A stretch of DNA of 64,000 nt from Leifsonia sp. 1010 (lineage in GTDB: Bacteria; Actinomycetota; Actinomycetes; Actinomycetales; Microbacteriaceae). Positions 44,487 to 54,526 of the stretch are shown here, piece after piece. The DNA lies in contig NZ_JAVDSL010000005.1 of the NCBI RefSeq assembly GCF_031455295.1, positions 104,084 to 168,083 on the forward strand, in the 5' to 3' direction. Both the position numbers and the translations under genes were made by a program. Under the pieces are notes generated by a model that worked only from the letters and a program-made list of their open reading frames with translations, had not been told where the DNA came from and did no database searches. How positions within the stretch are numbered: position 1 is the first letter of the stretch; each line of letters begins with the position of its first letter.

Positions 44487-47400
44487 TCAGTAGTACGCCG
44501 AGACCGGCGTGTACCAGCCGTATCCGTCCGTCCCGCGGGCGAACAGCTGAGCGGTGTAGCCGTACGCGACCAGGGCCGGCGAGTCGGTGAACGTCCCTCC
44601 GGTCGGACCGGGGATGGCCTTCCACCCGGACCAGTCGGCGTTCCACCTGTTGAGGTACGCCTTGCCGTCCGCGCCCTTCACCGCTACCAGGTGGACGTTC
44701 GCCGCCGGGTCGTATGCTGCCGCCGGACTGCCGGTCAGCCCGCCCGTGAGGGCGACGCCCTCGACCACCGTCCACTGCGAGCCGTTGGTGCGACTGTAGG
44801 TCTGGTAGAGCTTGTCGTCGGCGCCGCGGGCGAACACATCCACCGACGAGCCGAACACCGTGATCGCCGGTTCGCCGACGAGGGGCACGCCGAACAGGAT
44901 CTTCTGCGACCCCACCCACTGGCCGGCGAGGGTGCGCACCGAGTGCCAGGTGGTTCCGTCGGTGCTGCGGACGACGACATGGGAGTCGCCCCACACGGCA
45001 TCGAAGGCGACTGCGGGAGGTTCGAGGGCGGTCGGCAGTCCGGGGTCGGTCCAGGGGCCCCAGGTCTTTCCGCTGTCCGTGCTGGTGATCGAGTACACAC
45101 GCGTGTTGCTGGTCAGCGCCCACAGCTCGATCCGGCCGCGCGATGCGGTCAGTGCCGGTCGGCCGACGATCGTCGTTCCGGCCGGCGGCGAGATGGTGTT
45201 CCAGCCGGTCCAGGTCGTCGCCCGGACCTTCCAGGCGATCGCCCCGCTCGTCGTACGCGCGGCCGCCACATAGCGGCTCTGCCCGGGGTCGAACGTGACG
45301 GCGGGAGCGCTCGCGATCGTTCCGCCGAGGCCGGGGTTCCAGGCGATCTCGGGGAGGTGGTGGTTGCCGCTCAGGGCGAACTTCTCCCACGGGCCGATCG
45401 CCGCCCGGTTCGCGAGGAGCACGCCGTCGCCCCCGGACTCGGCGACGACATACTTGCCCGTCGCCTTCGAGAGCAGCGCCACCCATCCCTCCGTCGACTC
45501 GGTGAGCGTGAACTTCTCCCGATCGCCGATGGAGCCGGCGGTCGCCCGCAGTTCCGTCGAGGTGGCGTCGACGGTCACGAAGCGGCCGGCGCTCCGCGAG
45601 CGGAACGACACCGACCCGAGGTCGTCGTTGTTGAAGACGAGGTCGAACAGCTCGTCGGCTCCCACTGTGGTCGCCTTCGGCCACAGCACGTTCGACTCGT
45701 AGCTGACCACCGTGACCTGCCGGGAGTTCGCGCGTGCCGACAGCGACACCTCCGCGGTCGGTGCGGGGACGGCGGGCACGGCGCCCGGCGGGTTCTCGGG
45801 CAGGATGCGCCACTGCTGATTGGTGCGGTCGCCCGACGTCTTGCACGCCCAGCTGACGATGGCGGTCCCCTCGTCGGTCTTGCCCTCCGTCACGTCGAGG
45901 CACTGGCCGCTCCAGCGGACGTTGGTGAACGTCGTCGATCCGTTGGTGTTGGTGGACGGCTTCCATCGCTGCGCCAGGTCGTCCTTGCTGCAGGTGCGCA
46001 CGATGGTGGGCGCCGACTCGGCGGATGCGGTCAGGCACTGGAGCTCCTCGGTCCCGGACGTCGACCGCCAGGAGGTCAGCATCCCGGAGGCCGGATCCGT
46101 CGGGGAGGCCGCCCAGGCCCAGTTCTGGTTCTCGCCGTTGACGTCGTTGCCGATCACCCCGTTGCCGGCGGTCGCCGTCAGCACCTTGCCGGTGCCGAGC
46201 AGTGTGCGCACGCTGACCCGCGGCTCGCGGCCCAGCGCCCCGACGTCGTTGAAGACCTCGTTCTCGGTGGTCGTGCAGGACCAGAGGATCAAGCGGCTGC
46301 CGTTTCCGGTCGCTCCGCCGGCCACGTTGATGCACTTGTTCGAGACAGGGTTGTAGATCGTCCCGTCGCCGCGGTGATGCCAGACCTGGAGGGCGTCGCC
46401 CTGGCGGCAGCGCGCCGTCACGATCGTGCTGTTGTCGGAGACTCCGGAGGCTGCGACGCAGAGGGTCAGGTCCGGGCCGTCCACGTCTCCTGGGCCGGTG
46501 AGGTCGAACACCGTCATCGACCGGCCCTCGTCGTGGAACCGCACCTTCTGGTTGCTTCCGTTGTTGCAGTCCCAGATCCCCAGTTGCCGGCCGGGCTTCG
46601 TGTCGCTGTCGGGCACGTCGATGCAGCGACCGGACTGCTGCCCCACCAGCGGGTACGCCTGCGAACCGGGAACCGCCGGCGACGCGGCCGTCTCGGGGTG
46701 GGAGATGATCATGCGGGCGTTCTGCGAGTCGCAGCCGCCCAGGACCGCGTGGATGCCGAGCACACCGAGGCGGGCGAGCAGGCACTGCCCGTCCTTCTGG
46801 TTGCGGAGGGTCGTCGTGCCGTCCGCCTGCTCCTGCACCGACCAGAACAGCCCGGCGCGATCGCTCCTCTCGTAGCACTGCTGCTCCGTCGCGACCTCAT
46901 GACCGTTGTCGGTCGACCATGACGCGAGGCACAGGGCCGACAGCGTGTTCACGATCACTCCCGCCCGTTCGCCGGCCGGCCCGACGCCGGCTCGCTCCTG
47001 CGGGACGAACGTCCAGCGTGCCGACGTGTCGGTCGCCCGTCGGTTCATGAACAGCGCACCGCCGGGTTCTCCCCCGCCGTGCAGGGCGAGGCCCGCGTCG
47101 ATGACGATCGGAGCGTCCGCCGGAAAACCGGGTGTGGCGTTCGGCGCGAGGGAGGCGAGGACGCCCGCGATGTCGTCCGGGTACGGTCCGATGTCCTGAC
47201 CCGGGCAGCCGATGTGGCTCATCACCGACCGGCAGCGGTCGTTCACGACCGGGTGGTTGAGGCTCAGCAGGTGGCCGAACTCGTGGATCATCACCGCGGC
47301 CTTCTCGAGCTGGGTGAGTCCGTCCATCTGTGCCCGGTACGCGTCGATCCGCCCGGTGTCGTAGGTGCCGGTCCCCGCGGTGCCGCACGCCGAAGCGCCC

Positions 47401-47753
47401 GCGGACGCGTAGGCGTCGCGGCGACCGGTCGCCGGGTAGACCGTGACGTAGGACGTGTTGGCGTGGAAGGTCGCCGGCGGCTCGGCGGACACCTCGAGGG
47501 TGATGAGCCCCGGCAGCGCCTCCTCCCAGGCGGCGGCCGCCGCGCGGACGGCCGTCCGGTAGTTCGCGGGGAGTGCCGGGTCGTACGTCACGTGCATCGC
47601 CGGACGCACAGGCTGGGTCGGCGAGCAGCGGGAGTTGCTCACCGCATCCACCCACGCGAGGGCGGGGCGATCGGCGGCCAACACACCCGACGTGACGAGC
47701 AGGACGACGGCGACGGCCGCAGCGGCCCAGCGCCCGAGAGAATAACGCAACAC
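44487..47753 (-). CDS. Giant secreted matrixin-like metalloprotease with ricin-type lectin, fascin-like and beta-propeller domains
   Basis: A ~1088-residue exported protein. A signal peptide (core about 9-27) is followed by an M10-type catalytic domain with the zinc site 'HEFGHLLSLNH' (157-167) and Met-turn 'VMSH' (177-180). Cys residues suggest disulfides. Three beta-trefoil, ricin-B-like modules follow (about 230-355, 365-500, 520-650) with 'RCIDV', 'KCINV' and 'QCLDV' cores and 'QxW'. Next is a fascin-like trefoil (about 670-795), then a lectin-like beta-propeller (800-1088) with 'RIELWALTSNTRVY' and 'YGYTAQLFARGTDGYGW'. The start is probably GTG at 47753; TTG at 47750 is an alternative. 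It probably binds and cuts a glycosylated matrix. Confidence 0.85.
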   Translation of the reverse strand: MLRYSLGRWAAAAVAVVLLVTSGVLAADRPALAWVDAVSNSRCSPTQPVRPAMHVTYDPALPANYRTAVRAAAAAWEEALPGLITLEVSAEPPATFHANTSYVTVYPATGRRDAYASAGASACGTAGTGTYDTGRIDAYRAQMDGLTQLEKAAVMIHEFGHLLSLNHPVVNDRCRSVMSHIGCPGQDIGPYPDDIAGVLASLAPNATPGFPADAPIVIDAGLALHGGGEPGGALFMNRRATDTSARWTFVPQERAGVGPAGERAGVIVNTLSALCLASWSTDNGHEVATEQQCYERSDRAGLFWSVQEQADGTTTLRNQKDGQCLLARLGVLGIHAVLGGCDSQNARMIISHPETAASPAVPGSQAYPLVGQQSGRCIDVPDSDTKPGRQLGIWDCNNGSNQKVRFHDEGRSMTVFDLTGPGDVDGPDLTLCVAASGVSDNSTIVTARCRQGDALQVWHHRGDGTIYNPVSNKCINVAGGATGNGSRLILWSCTTTENEVFNDVGALGREPRVSVRTLLGTGKVLTATAGNGVIGNDVNGENQNWAWAASPTDPASGMLTSWRSTSGTEELQCLTASAESAPTIVRTCSKDDLAQRWKPSTNTNGSTTFTNVRWSGQCLDVTEGKTDEGTAIVSWACKTSGDRTNQQWRILPENPPGAVPAVPAPTAEVSLSARANSRQVTVVSYESNVLWPKATTVGADELFDLVFNNDDLGSVSFRSRSAGRFVTVDATSTELRATAGSIGDREKFTLTESTEGWVALLSKATGKYVVAESGGDGVLLANRAAIGPWEKFALSGNHHLPEIAWNPGLGGTIASAPAVTFDPGQSRYVAAARTTSGAIAWKVRATTWTGWNTISPPAGTTIVGRPALTASRGRIELWALTSNTRVYSITSTDSGKTWGPWTDPGLPTALEPPAVAFDAVWGDSHVVVRSTDGTTWHSVRTLAGQWVGSQKILFGVPLVGEPAITVFGSSVDVFARGADDKLYQTYSRTNGSQWTVVEGVALTGGLTGSPAAAYDPAANVHLVAVKGADGKAYLNRWNADWSGWKAIPGPTGGTFTDSPALVAYGYTAQLFARGTDGYGWYTPVSAYY

Positions 47754-47821
47754 GCCCTTTACGACGCGCCGCTCATTCCCTCCATGACGCCCTCTCGCAT
47801 CTATACCTCTCCCGCGCCCCA

Positions 47822-47900
47822 CCCCCCGCCGTCGAGTCCACGATTTCTGCACGCCGCGGCGGCGCGTCGCGGTAAGGAATCGCGTACTCGACGGTGGGGG
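47822..47900. repeat. Degenerate palindrome, family B copy 2
   Basis: Left part (47826-47850) shares CCGCCGTCGAGTCCAC with the 72-bp palindrome at 36081. The right part (47877-47900, TCGCGTACTCGACGG) is its near-complement. The middle is less symmetric. It lies just past the acyl-CoA dehydrogenase stop. Confidence 0.6.
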
Positions 47901-47914
47901 CGGACGGGATGGGG

Positions 47915-49546
47915 TCAGGCTCGGGCGGTGAGGGCGGCGAGATCGAGGCCGGAGGGGAGCTCTCCGTAGAGGGCTCCGCGTTCGGGGCCGAGCCGGGCGG
48001 CGACGAAGGCGTCCGCGACGGCGGCGGGTGCTGTGCGGATGAGCAGTGACGCCTGCAACGCGACAGCCAGCGCCGCGACGAGCGGGCGCACCGCCGCCTC
48101 GGCCGACGCGGGGTCGTCGGAGGCGGACGCCGCGGCGGTCGCCAGGCGCGCCCGCAGGCGGTCATGGTGTCCGTCGAAGGTGCGGTACACGCCGCGCGCG
48201 GCGGCGAGCTCGGCGTCGAACGCCTCGGCCGCCGCGGGCTCCCGACGCAGCGCGCGCAGTACATCCAGGGCGATCACGTTGCCGGAGCCCTCCCAGATCG
48301 CCATCACCGGCTGCTCCCGATACCGCCGGGCCAGCGGGAACGCCTCGGTGTAGCCGTTCCCGCCGAGGCACTCCAGCGCCTCGTACGCGTGCCCCGGACC
48401 GCGTTTGCACACCCAGTACTTCGTGACGGCGGTCGCGAGCCGGCGGAGCGCCACATCCCCCTCCGGCGCATCCGCATCGTGAGCGCGCGCCAAGCGGAGG
48501 GACACGGCGGTCGCGGCTTCCGATTCCAGTGCGAGGTCGGCCAGCACCGCCGTCATCGCCGGCTGATCGATCAGCCGGCGCCCGAACGCCGCGCGGTGCC
48601 GCACGTGCCAGGCCGCCTCGGCGACCGACTGCCGCATCCCCGCCGCGCTGCCGTAGACGCAGTCGAGACGGGTACGGTTCACCATCTCGAGGATGGTGCG
48701 CACGCCCCGGCCCTCCTCCCCCAGCAGGTACCCGACCGTCTCGTCGAACTCGACTTCGGACGACGCGTTGGAGCGGTTGCCGAGCTTGTCCTTCAGCCGT
48801 TGGATGAGGAACACGTTGCGCGCGCCGTCCTCCAGCACGCGCGGCACGAGGAAGCAGGAGAGCCCGTTCGCGGTCTGCGCGAGCACGAGGAACGCGTCCG
48901 ACATGGGCGCGGAGCAGAACCACTTGTGGCCGGTGAGCAGCCACCGTCCGTCCCCGTCGGCGAGCGCGCGGGTCGTGTTGGCCCGCACATCCGATCCGCC
49001 CTGCTTCTCGGTCATGGCCATCCCGAACAGCGCGGAGGTCTTGCCCGGGAGCAACCGGCCGTCGTAGTCGCGGCTGAGCAGCCGCGGCATCCACTCGGCG
49101 GAGAGGCTGTCGGAGGCGGCGAGCGCGGGGACGACGGCGTGCGTCATCGAGACCGGGCAGGCGTGACCGGGTTCGATCTGCGCGAACTGCAGGAAGGCGG
49201 CGGCGCGGGCGACGTTCGCCCCGGGCCGCGGGTCGGCCCAAGCGGAGGTGTGGGCGCCGGCCGCCACCGCCGCGGCGATGACCCGGTGGTATCCGTCGTC
49301 GTACTCGACCTCGTCGATCCGGTTCCCCCACCGGTCGAAGGCGTGCAGCTCCGGCTCGTGCCGGTTGGCGAGCTCCGCATCGCGCTGGAACGCCGCCGAG
49401 CCGACCAGTCGGCCGATGTCGCCGAGCGAGGGGATGGCCCACGCGGCGTCGTAGCGCTCCACGCCCTCCCGGAGCGGCAGGTTCGCCGCGAACTCGTCCA
49501 CGTCGACGCGCGGCGGCGCCTGGTTCACGACGGTGTGGGTGACCAT
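47915..49546 (-). CDS. Acyl-CoA dehydrogenase family protein (AidB-like)
   Basis: A 543-residue flavoprotein of the acyl-CoA dehydrogenase superfamily, long and AidB-like. 'GHACPVSMTHAVVPALAASD' begins the FAD region, 'FGMAMTEKQGGSDVRANTT' is the first signature, and 'ECLGGNGYTEAFPLARRYRE' is the second, with 'GSGNVIALDVLRAL' near the end. AidB is induced by DNA alkylation and may act in detoxification or DNA protection; its substrate is unclear. TAGACT lies 6 nt before the ATG, so it is probably leaderless. It is divergent from the ABC-F gene. Confidence 0.9.
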   Translation of the reverse strand: MVTHTVVNQAPPRVDVDEFAANLPLREGVERYDAAWAIPSLGDIGRLVGSAAFQRDAELANRHEPELHAFDRWGNRIDEVEYDDGYHRVIAAAVAAGAHTSAWADPRPGANVARAAAFLQFAQIEPGHACPVSMTHAVVPALAASDSLSAEWMPRLLSRDYDGRLLPGKTSALFGMAMTEKQGGSDVRANTTRALADGDGRWLLTGHKWFCSAPMSDAFLVLAQTANGLSCFLVPRVLEDGARNVFLIQRLKDKLGNRSNASSEVEFDETVGYLLGEEGRGVRTILEMVNRTRLDCVYGSAAGMRQSVAEAAWHVRHRAAFGRRLIDQPAMTAVLADLALESEAATAVSLRLARAHDADAPEGDVALRRLATAVTKYWVCKRGPGHAYEALECLGGNGYTEAFPLARRYREQPVMAIWEGSGNVIALDVLRALRREPAAAEAFDAELAAARGVYRTFDGHHDRLRARLATAAASASDDPASAEAAVRPLVAALAVALQASLLIRTAPAAVADAFVAARLGPERGALYGELPSGLDLAALTARA

Positions 49547-49552
49547 GGCGGG

Positions 49553-49558
49553 AGTCTA
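49553..49558 (-). promoter_or_regulatory. Putative -10 box (TAGACT), leaderless aidB-like gene
   Basis: On the minus strand TAGACT ends 6 nt before the ATG at 49546. Confidence 0.5.
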
Positions 49559-49573
49559 GCTCCGCCCGCCGGG

Positions 49574-49579
49574 TAGGCT
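49574..49579 (+). promoter_or_regulatory. Putative -10 box (TAGGCT) for ABC-F gene
   Basis: TAGGCT ends 10 nt before the ATG at 49590, which would give a leader of only a few nucleotides. Confidence 0.4.
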
Positions 49580-49589
49580 GGAGACCCTC

Positions 49590-51395
49590 ATGGCTCACCT
49601 TCTCGGCGCGGAATCCCTTCACCTGGAGTACCCGACGCGCACCGTCTTCGACTCCGTCACGCTGGGGCTCTCCGAGGGCGACCGCGTCGGCGTCGTCGGC
49701 CGCAACGGCGACGGCAAGTCCACGCTGCTGCAGCTGCTCGCCGGGCGCATCGAGCCGGACTCGGGCCGGGTGACCCGCCGCCGCGGGGTGACGGTCGGGA
49801 TGCTCGACCAGCGCGACGAACTTCCGTCGCAGCTGACGGTCGGGCATGCCATCGTCGGCGACCGGGAGGAGCACCTCTGGGCGGGCGATCCGCGCGTCCG
49901 CGACGTGCTGGCCGGGCTCGTCTCCGACATCCGTTGGGAGGCGACGATCGGGGAGCTCTCCGGCGGCCAGCGCCGCCGCGTCGCCCTGGCCGCGCTGCTG
50001 GTACACGACCACGACATCCTCTTCCTCGACGAGCCCACGAACCATCTCGATCTGGAGGGCGTGGCCTGGCTCGCCCAGCATCTGAAGGGCCGCTGGTCGG
50101 CGGCGTCCGGCGCGCTCGTCGTCGTGACGCACGACCGCTGGTTCCTCGACGAGGTGTCCACGACGACGTGGGAGGTGCACGACGGCATCGTCGAACCCTT
50201 CGAGGGCGGGTACGCCGCCTACGTCCTGCAGCGCGTCGAGCGCGACCGGATGTCCGCGGTCGCCGAGACGAAGCGGCAGAACCTGATGCGCAAAGAGCTG
50301 GCGTGGCTGCGTCGTGGTGCTCCGGCGCGCACCTCGAAGCCGAAGTTCCGGATGGATGCGGCCGCGACCCTCATCGCCGACGAGCCGCCGCCCCGCGACA
50401 CCGTCGAGCTGACGACGCTGGCCACGTCCCGCCTCGGCAAGGACGTGGTCGACCTGATCGACGTCTCGGTCTCGTACCCGCCGAAGACGGTGCTGCGCGA
50501 CGTCGAGTGGCGCATCGCCCCCGGTGAGCGCACCGGCATCCTCGGCGTCAACGGAGCGGGCAAGTCGACACTGCTCGGGCTGGTCGCCGGAACGGTCAAG
50601 CCGGACTCCGGAACCGTGAAGCGCGGCAAGACAGTGCGCATCGCCACCCTCACCCAGCAGCTCGCCGAGCTCGACGACGTGCAGGACGAGCGGGTCTCCG
50701 CGGTCGTCGCCGGCAAGCGGACCACCTACCTCGCCGGCGGCAAGGAGGTCACCCCGGGCCAGCTGCTGGAGCGTCTCGGCTTCTCGAACGCGCAGCTCTC
50801 GACCCCGGTGAAGGATCTGTCGGGCGGCCAGAAGCGCCGGTTGCAGCTGCTACTCATCCTGCTCGACGAGCCGAACGTGCTCATCCTGGACGAGCCGACC
50901 AACGACCTCGACACCGACATGCTGGCGGCGATGGAGGACCTCCTCGACTCGTGGCCGGGGACGCTGCTGGTCGTCTCCCACGACCGGTACCTGCTCGAGC
51001 GCGTCACCGACCAGCAGTACGCCGTGCTCGATGGCCGCCTGCGGCACCTTCCGGGCGGTGTGGACGAGTACCTGCGGCTGCGGCGCGCTCAGGGCGCGGT
51101 CGGAGGCGCGGGCTCCGATGCCGTCGCGAGCGTCGCATCCACACCGGGGACGCCCGTCACTCCCGCCCTTTCGGGCGCCGCGCTCCGCGCCGCCGCGAAG
51201 GAATTGTCGGCGCTCGACCGCCGGCTCGCCAAGGTGGGCGACCAGGTCGCCGCCAAGCACGAGGAGCTGGCGCGGCACGACCAGAGCGACTACCAGGGAC
51301 TCGGCCGGCTCACGGAGGAACTCCGGACGCTGGAGGGCGAGATCGCCGACCTGGAGACCCGCTGGCTGGAGCTCTCGGAGCAGCTGGAGGGCTGA
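49590..51395 (+). CDS. ABC-F family ATP-binding protein
   Basis: A 601-residue soluble ABC-F protein with two ABC domains and no membrane part. Domain 1 has Walker A 'GRNGDGKSTLLQLLAG' (37-52), signature 'ELSGGQRRRVALAALL' and Walker B 'DILFLDEPTNHLDLEG'. Domain 2 has 'GVNGAGKSTLLGLVAG', 'DLSGGQKRRLQLLLIL' and 'VLILDEPTNDLDTDM'. A linker helix pair lies between them, and a C-terminal coiled coil ('LDRRLAKVGDQVAAKHEELA') ends the protein. ABC-F proteins act on the ribosome as translation factors (EttA/Uup type) or antibiotic resistance proteins; the coiled coil resembles Uup. Substrate role is not clear. Confidence 0.93.
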   Translation: MAHLLGAESLHLEYPTRTVFDSVTLGLSEGDRVGVVGRNGDGKSTLLQLLAGRIEPDSGRVTRRRGVTVGMLDQRDELPSQLTVGHAIVGDREEHLWAGDPRVRDVLAGLVSDIRWEATIGELSGGQRRRVALAALLVHDHDILFLDEPTNHLDLEGVAWLAQHLKGRWSAASGALVVVTHDRWFLDEVSTTTWEVHDGIVEPFEGGYAAYVLQRVERDRMSAVAETKRQNLMRKELAWLRRGAPARTSKPKFRMDAAATLIADEPPPRDTVELTTLATSRLGKDVVDLIDVSVSYPPKTVLRDVEWRIAPGERTGILGVNGAGKSTLLGLVAGTVKPDSGTVKRGKTVRIATLTQQLAELDDVQDERVSAVVAGKRTTYLAGGKEVTPGQLLERLGFSNAQLSTPVKDLSGGQKRRLQLLLILLDEPNVLILDEPTNDLDTDMLAAMEDLLDSWPGTLLVVSHDRYLLERVTDQQYAVLDGRLRHLPGGVDEYLRLRRAQGAVGGAGSDAVASVASTPGTPVTPALSGAALRAAAKELSALDRRLAKVGDQVAAKHEELARHDQSDYQGLGRLTEELRTLEGEIADLETRWLELSEQLEG

Positions 51396-51525
51396 TCCGG
51401 CACGCGCGGCATCCCGCGTCCACTCCCCCGGACTGGGGAACGAACTCGGCTTCTCGCTGTGCGATGATCCTGAGGATCGGTCGCGCAACCCGACCCGACG
51501 CGGCCGACGGGGACGGGAGCGCCAC

Positions 51526-54357
51526 GTGACTGACCAGGAACGGGCCGACGAGCGGCCCCTGTTCGGACGGGACCGTGCCCGCGAGACGATGCTCCTGGTC
51601 GCGCACCGCGCCAAGGAGCGCGGCGGGGCCGTGCTCGTCACCGGCGAGGCCGGCATGGGAAAGACGGCGCTGCTCGCCGATGTCGCCGAACGGCTCGAGG
51701 GCTGGACGGTGCTGCGGGTGCACGCCGACTCGTTCGAGTCCGACCTCGCATACGCGACCGTGGAGACCCTCGTCCGCGGCCTCAACGCCCAGCGGACCGG
51801 CACGAAACGCGGGACGGATACCGCCATCCGCCCGCCGTCGCCCGGCGACGACCCGCTGACGGTCGGCCGGCTGCTGCTCGACGCCATCGACGCGATCGAC
51901 GGCCCGGTGTGCCTCATCGTCGACGACGCGCAATGGGTGGACGAGCCGTCCGCGCGTGCTCTCCGCTTCCTGGTGCGTCGGCTGGCGGAGCAGTCGTTCC
52001 TGTTCACGGCGGCGGCTCGGTCGCAGCCGAACAGCGTCAGCGCCCTCTTCGACGACCTGGCGTCGACCACCACGAACCACGCCCGCGTCGAGCTCACGCC
52101 GCTGGCCGTCGGCGACACGCAGGAGCTCGCCCGTCACATCCTCGGGCACCCCGTCTCCCGCCGTACCGCGACGCGACTGACGGAGGCGACGCAGGGGTCT
52201 CCGCTGCTGCTGAGCGTTCTGCTCGGCCAGCTGCGCGACACCTTCGCCCAGGCGCTGCACCCGGCCGGATGGGACCTCCCCGCCACCGCGATCACCCCGC
52301 TCGCCACCGCAATCGCCGCCTCGCTGGAGGGCGCCGACCCGTCGGTGCGCGCGGCGGCCGAACTCGTCGCCGTGCTGCGCGACCCGCTGCCGCTGCCGGT
52401 GGTCGGAACCATCGCGCAGCGCCTCGGGATCGATGTGGATGTGCACGGTGCGGTCGCCCGCGGACTCGTCCTCGCCGAGACGCGCGACGGCGTGGTCCGC
52501 GTCGAGCCGGCGCACGCCATCCTCGCCGACGCCCTCGCCGGCGAGCTGTCGCTGGAGAGGCGCGTCGCCATCCACCGTGTCGCCTCCGAGGTGCTCTCCG
52601 GTCATCGGGCACTGCGGCACCGGGTGGAGGCCGCGGACCATGCCGACCCGACCCTCGTCGCCGAACTGCTCTCCGCCGCGCTCACGGTGTCCGATCTCGG
52701 GCAGGCGGAGCAGGCGCTCAGCTACGCACGATCGGCCGTCGACCTCGCGGACAGCGGCGACGCGGAGCGCGCGCTGCTCGAGCTGGGTCTCATCGCGATG
52801 CGGTTCCGGATGCACGAGCGCATCCTGGACCTCCGGCCCGCCTTCGAGGCGACCCCGGCATCGCCCTGCCGCGACGCGGTCCTGCTGGAACTGCGGACGC
52901 TCTCGGGCGATCTCCCGGGCGCGCTCGCGCTGGCGTTGGAATTCGAGCGGCGACCGGCACTCACACCGGACGAGCGGGCACTCCGGTCGCACGTGGCCGA
53001 GGCGCTCCCCAAGGTGCTCATGGCGATGGGCGACTTCGCCGGCGTGATCGACCACCTCGACGCAGCGCGCGAGCACATCGCCGCCTCCCCCACGCCGAAC
53101 GAGGTCGCGGATCCGGCCCTCCGCTGGCTGGCCGCACCGCAGGACGACCTGACGCGTCTGCTCGGCTGGGCGATCAACTCCGCCGCGCACTCCCGCCGGC
53201 CAGACCTGTTCGGTCCGCTCACCGTCGAACTCGACGAGCTGCTCGTCGGACACGAGTCGCCGGCCGCGGTGGATGCGCTGGTCAGCCGCTCGCGCGTGTT
53301 CATCCTGAGCGGCGACATCGGCCGGGCGCGTGCCGACCTGGCGCGCGCGGCGGACCTGGTGCGTCGCTTCCCATCCAGCTGGACGGCGGGATTCGCACGC
53401 ACGATGTACGCGCACATCCTGTTCCTGGTGGGCGAATGGGAGGACTCCGTCACGCTGGCCGACACGGCCGTCGCGCTCGCGCTCGACGAGACGGACCTGT
53501 CCTGCTGGCCGATCGCCCTGTGGACCTCCGCGCTGGTGCGGGCCGGCCGTGGCGAGGCGGAAGCGGTCGAGGAGCGGCTCCGCGCCGCCGCGCAGGCCGA
53601 CCCGCGCATCACCGGATCGTACGACGGCGACCTGCCGCACCTCGCGCGTGCGGAACTCGGGCGCGCTCTGGGCCGGCCGCAGGATCAGCTGGCGGCAGCC
53701 GAACAGGCGGAGGCTGCCGCCTCCCGCGGCTCCACGCTCGGCTGGCTGACCTACCGGGTCGACGCTCTCGCTGCCCTCGGGCGGCCGGTGGAGGTGCGGG
53801 AGGCGTACGAGCGCGCGGCGTCGTCGCCGATGTGGCGACCGTATTACGGATCGCTGCGCTGGTTGGAGGGGCGCGTGCTCGAGGCGGAGGGCCGCGCGGC
53901 CGAAGCGCTCGACGCCTACGAAGACGCGGTCGCCGAGCCCGGGGCGGAGCGCTTCCCCTTCCCCCTCGCGGTGGCTGCCCTGGACGCCGGGCGGCTCGCC
54001 GCCGCGCAGCCGGGAGCCACGGCCGGAACCCGCGAGCGGGCGCGGGCACAGCTGGACGCTGCGGCCGAGACCTTCCGCCGGCTCGGAGCAGCGGGATACC
54101 TCGCCCGCTCCGTACGTCTGCTCGACGAGACGGCGGTCGCGACGTCGGCCGTCGACCCGCTCGCGACGCTCACGACGCGGGAGCGGCAGGTGGCGCACGC
54201 ACTCGCCGCGGGGATGACGAACAAGGAGATCGCGGAGCGCCTCTACGTGTCCGTGACGACCGTCAACTTCCACGTCCGCAACATCCTCTCGAAGCTCGGG
54301 CTGCGCTCGCGCCGCGACCTCCGGACCCTGTCCCGAAGGAGACCCGTCAAGTCTTGA
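51526..54357 (+). CDS. Large LuxR-family (LAL/MalT-like) ATP-binding transcriptional regulator
   Basis: A 943-residue STAND regulator. The N-terminal AAA/NTPase part has Walker A 'TGEAGMGKTALL' (39-50) and Walker B 'CLIVDDAQWVDE' (129-140). A long helical TPR-like region (about 380-860) follows. The C-terminal HTH is 'LTTRERQVAHALAAGMTNKE', then 'IAERLYVSVTTVNFHVRNIL'. The HTH sits at the end as in LAL proteins. Such regulators respond to an inducer bound by the middle domain. The start is GTG at 51526 with GGACGGGAG upstream. Its target is unknown, and no obvious target operon adjoins it. Confidence 0.9.
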   Translation: MTDQERADERPLFGRDRARETMLLVAHRAKERGGAVLVTGEAGMGKTALLADVAERLEGWTVLRVHADSFESDLAYATVETLVRGLNAQRTGTKRGTDTAIRPPSPGDDPLTVGRLLLDAIDAIDGPVCLIVDDAQWVDEPSARALRFLVRRLAEQSFLFTAAARSQPNSVSALFDDLASTTTNHARVELTPLAVGDTQELARHILGHPVSRRTATRLTEATQGSPLLLSVLLGQLRDTFAQALHPAGWDLPATAITPLATAIAASLEGADPSVRAAAELVAVLRDPLPLPVVGTIAQRLGIDVDVHGAVARGLVLAETRDGVVRVEPAHAILADALAGELSLERRVAIHRVASEVLSGHRALRHRVEAADHADPTLVAELLSAALTVSDLGQAEQALSYARSAVDLADSGDAERALLELGLIAMRFRMHERILDLRPAFEATPASPCRDAVLLELRTLSGDLPGALALALEFERRPALTPDERALRSHVAEALPKVLMAMGDFAGVIDHLDAAREHIAASPTPNEVADPALRWLAAPQDDLTRLLGWAINSAAHSRRPDLFGPLTVELDELLVGHESPAAVDALVSRSRVFILSGDIGRARADLARAADLVRRFPSSWTAGFARTMYAHILFLVGEWEDSVTLADTAVALALDETDLSCWPIALWTSALVRAGRGEAEAVEERLRAAAQADPRITGSYDGDLPHLARAELGRALGRPQDQLAAAEQAEAAASRGSTLGWLTYRVDALAALGRPVEVREAYERAASSPMWRPYYGSLRWLEGRVLEAEGRAAEALDAYEDAVAEPGAERFPFPLAVAALDAGRLAAAQPGATAGTRERARAQLDAAAETFRRLGAAGYLARSVRLLDETAVATSAVDPLATLTTRERQVAHALAAGMTNKEIAERLYVSVTTVNFHVRNILSKLGLRSRRDLRTLSRRRPVKS

Positions 54358-54526
54358 CGGTTTCGCGCTGCCGGCACCTTTCCGGGGCCGAGCGCTGGTT
54401 AAGGTGGAGAGACCTGGGATGCCCGGCCCGGGACGTGGATACGCTTCACATTCCGACGAATCGTCTCAACCCGACGCGTGTCGTGGCCGGGCATCCTCGG
54501 GCAGTCCGCCGTGTCGCGTCGGATCG
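54358..54526. other. Non-coding spacer after the LuxR gene
   Basis: About 170 bp of GC-rich sequence with no gene, terminator or recognised motif. It runs into the 21-bp tandem repeats. Confidence 0.5.
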
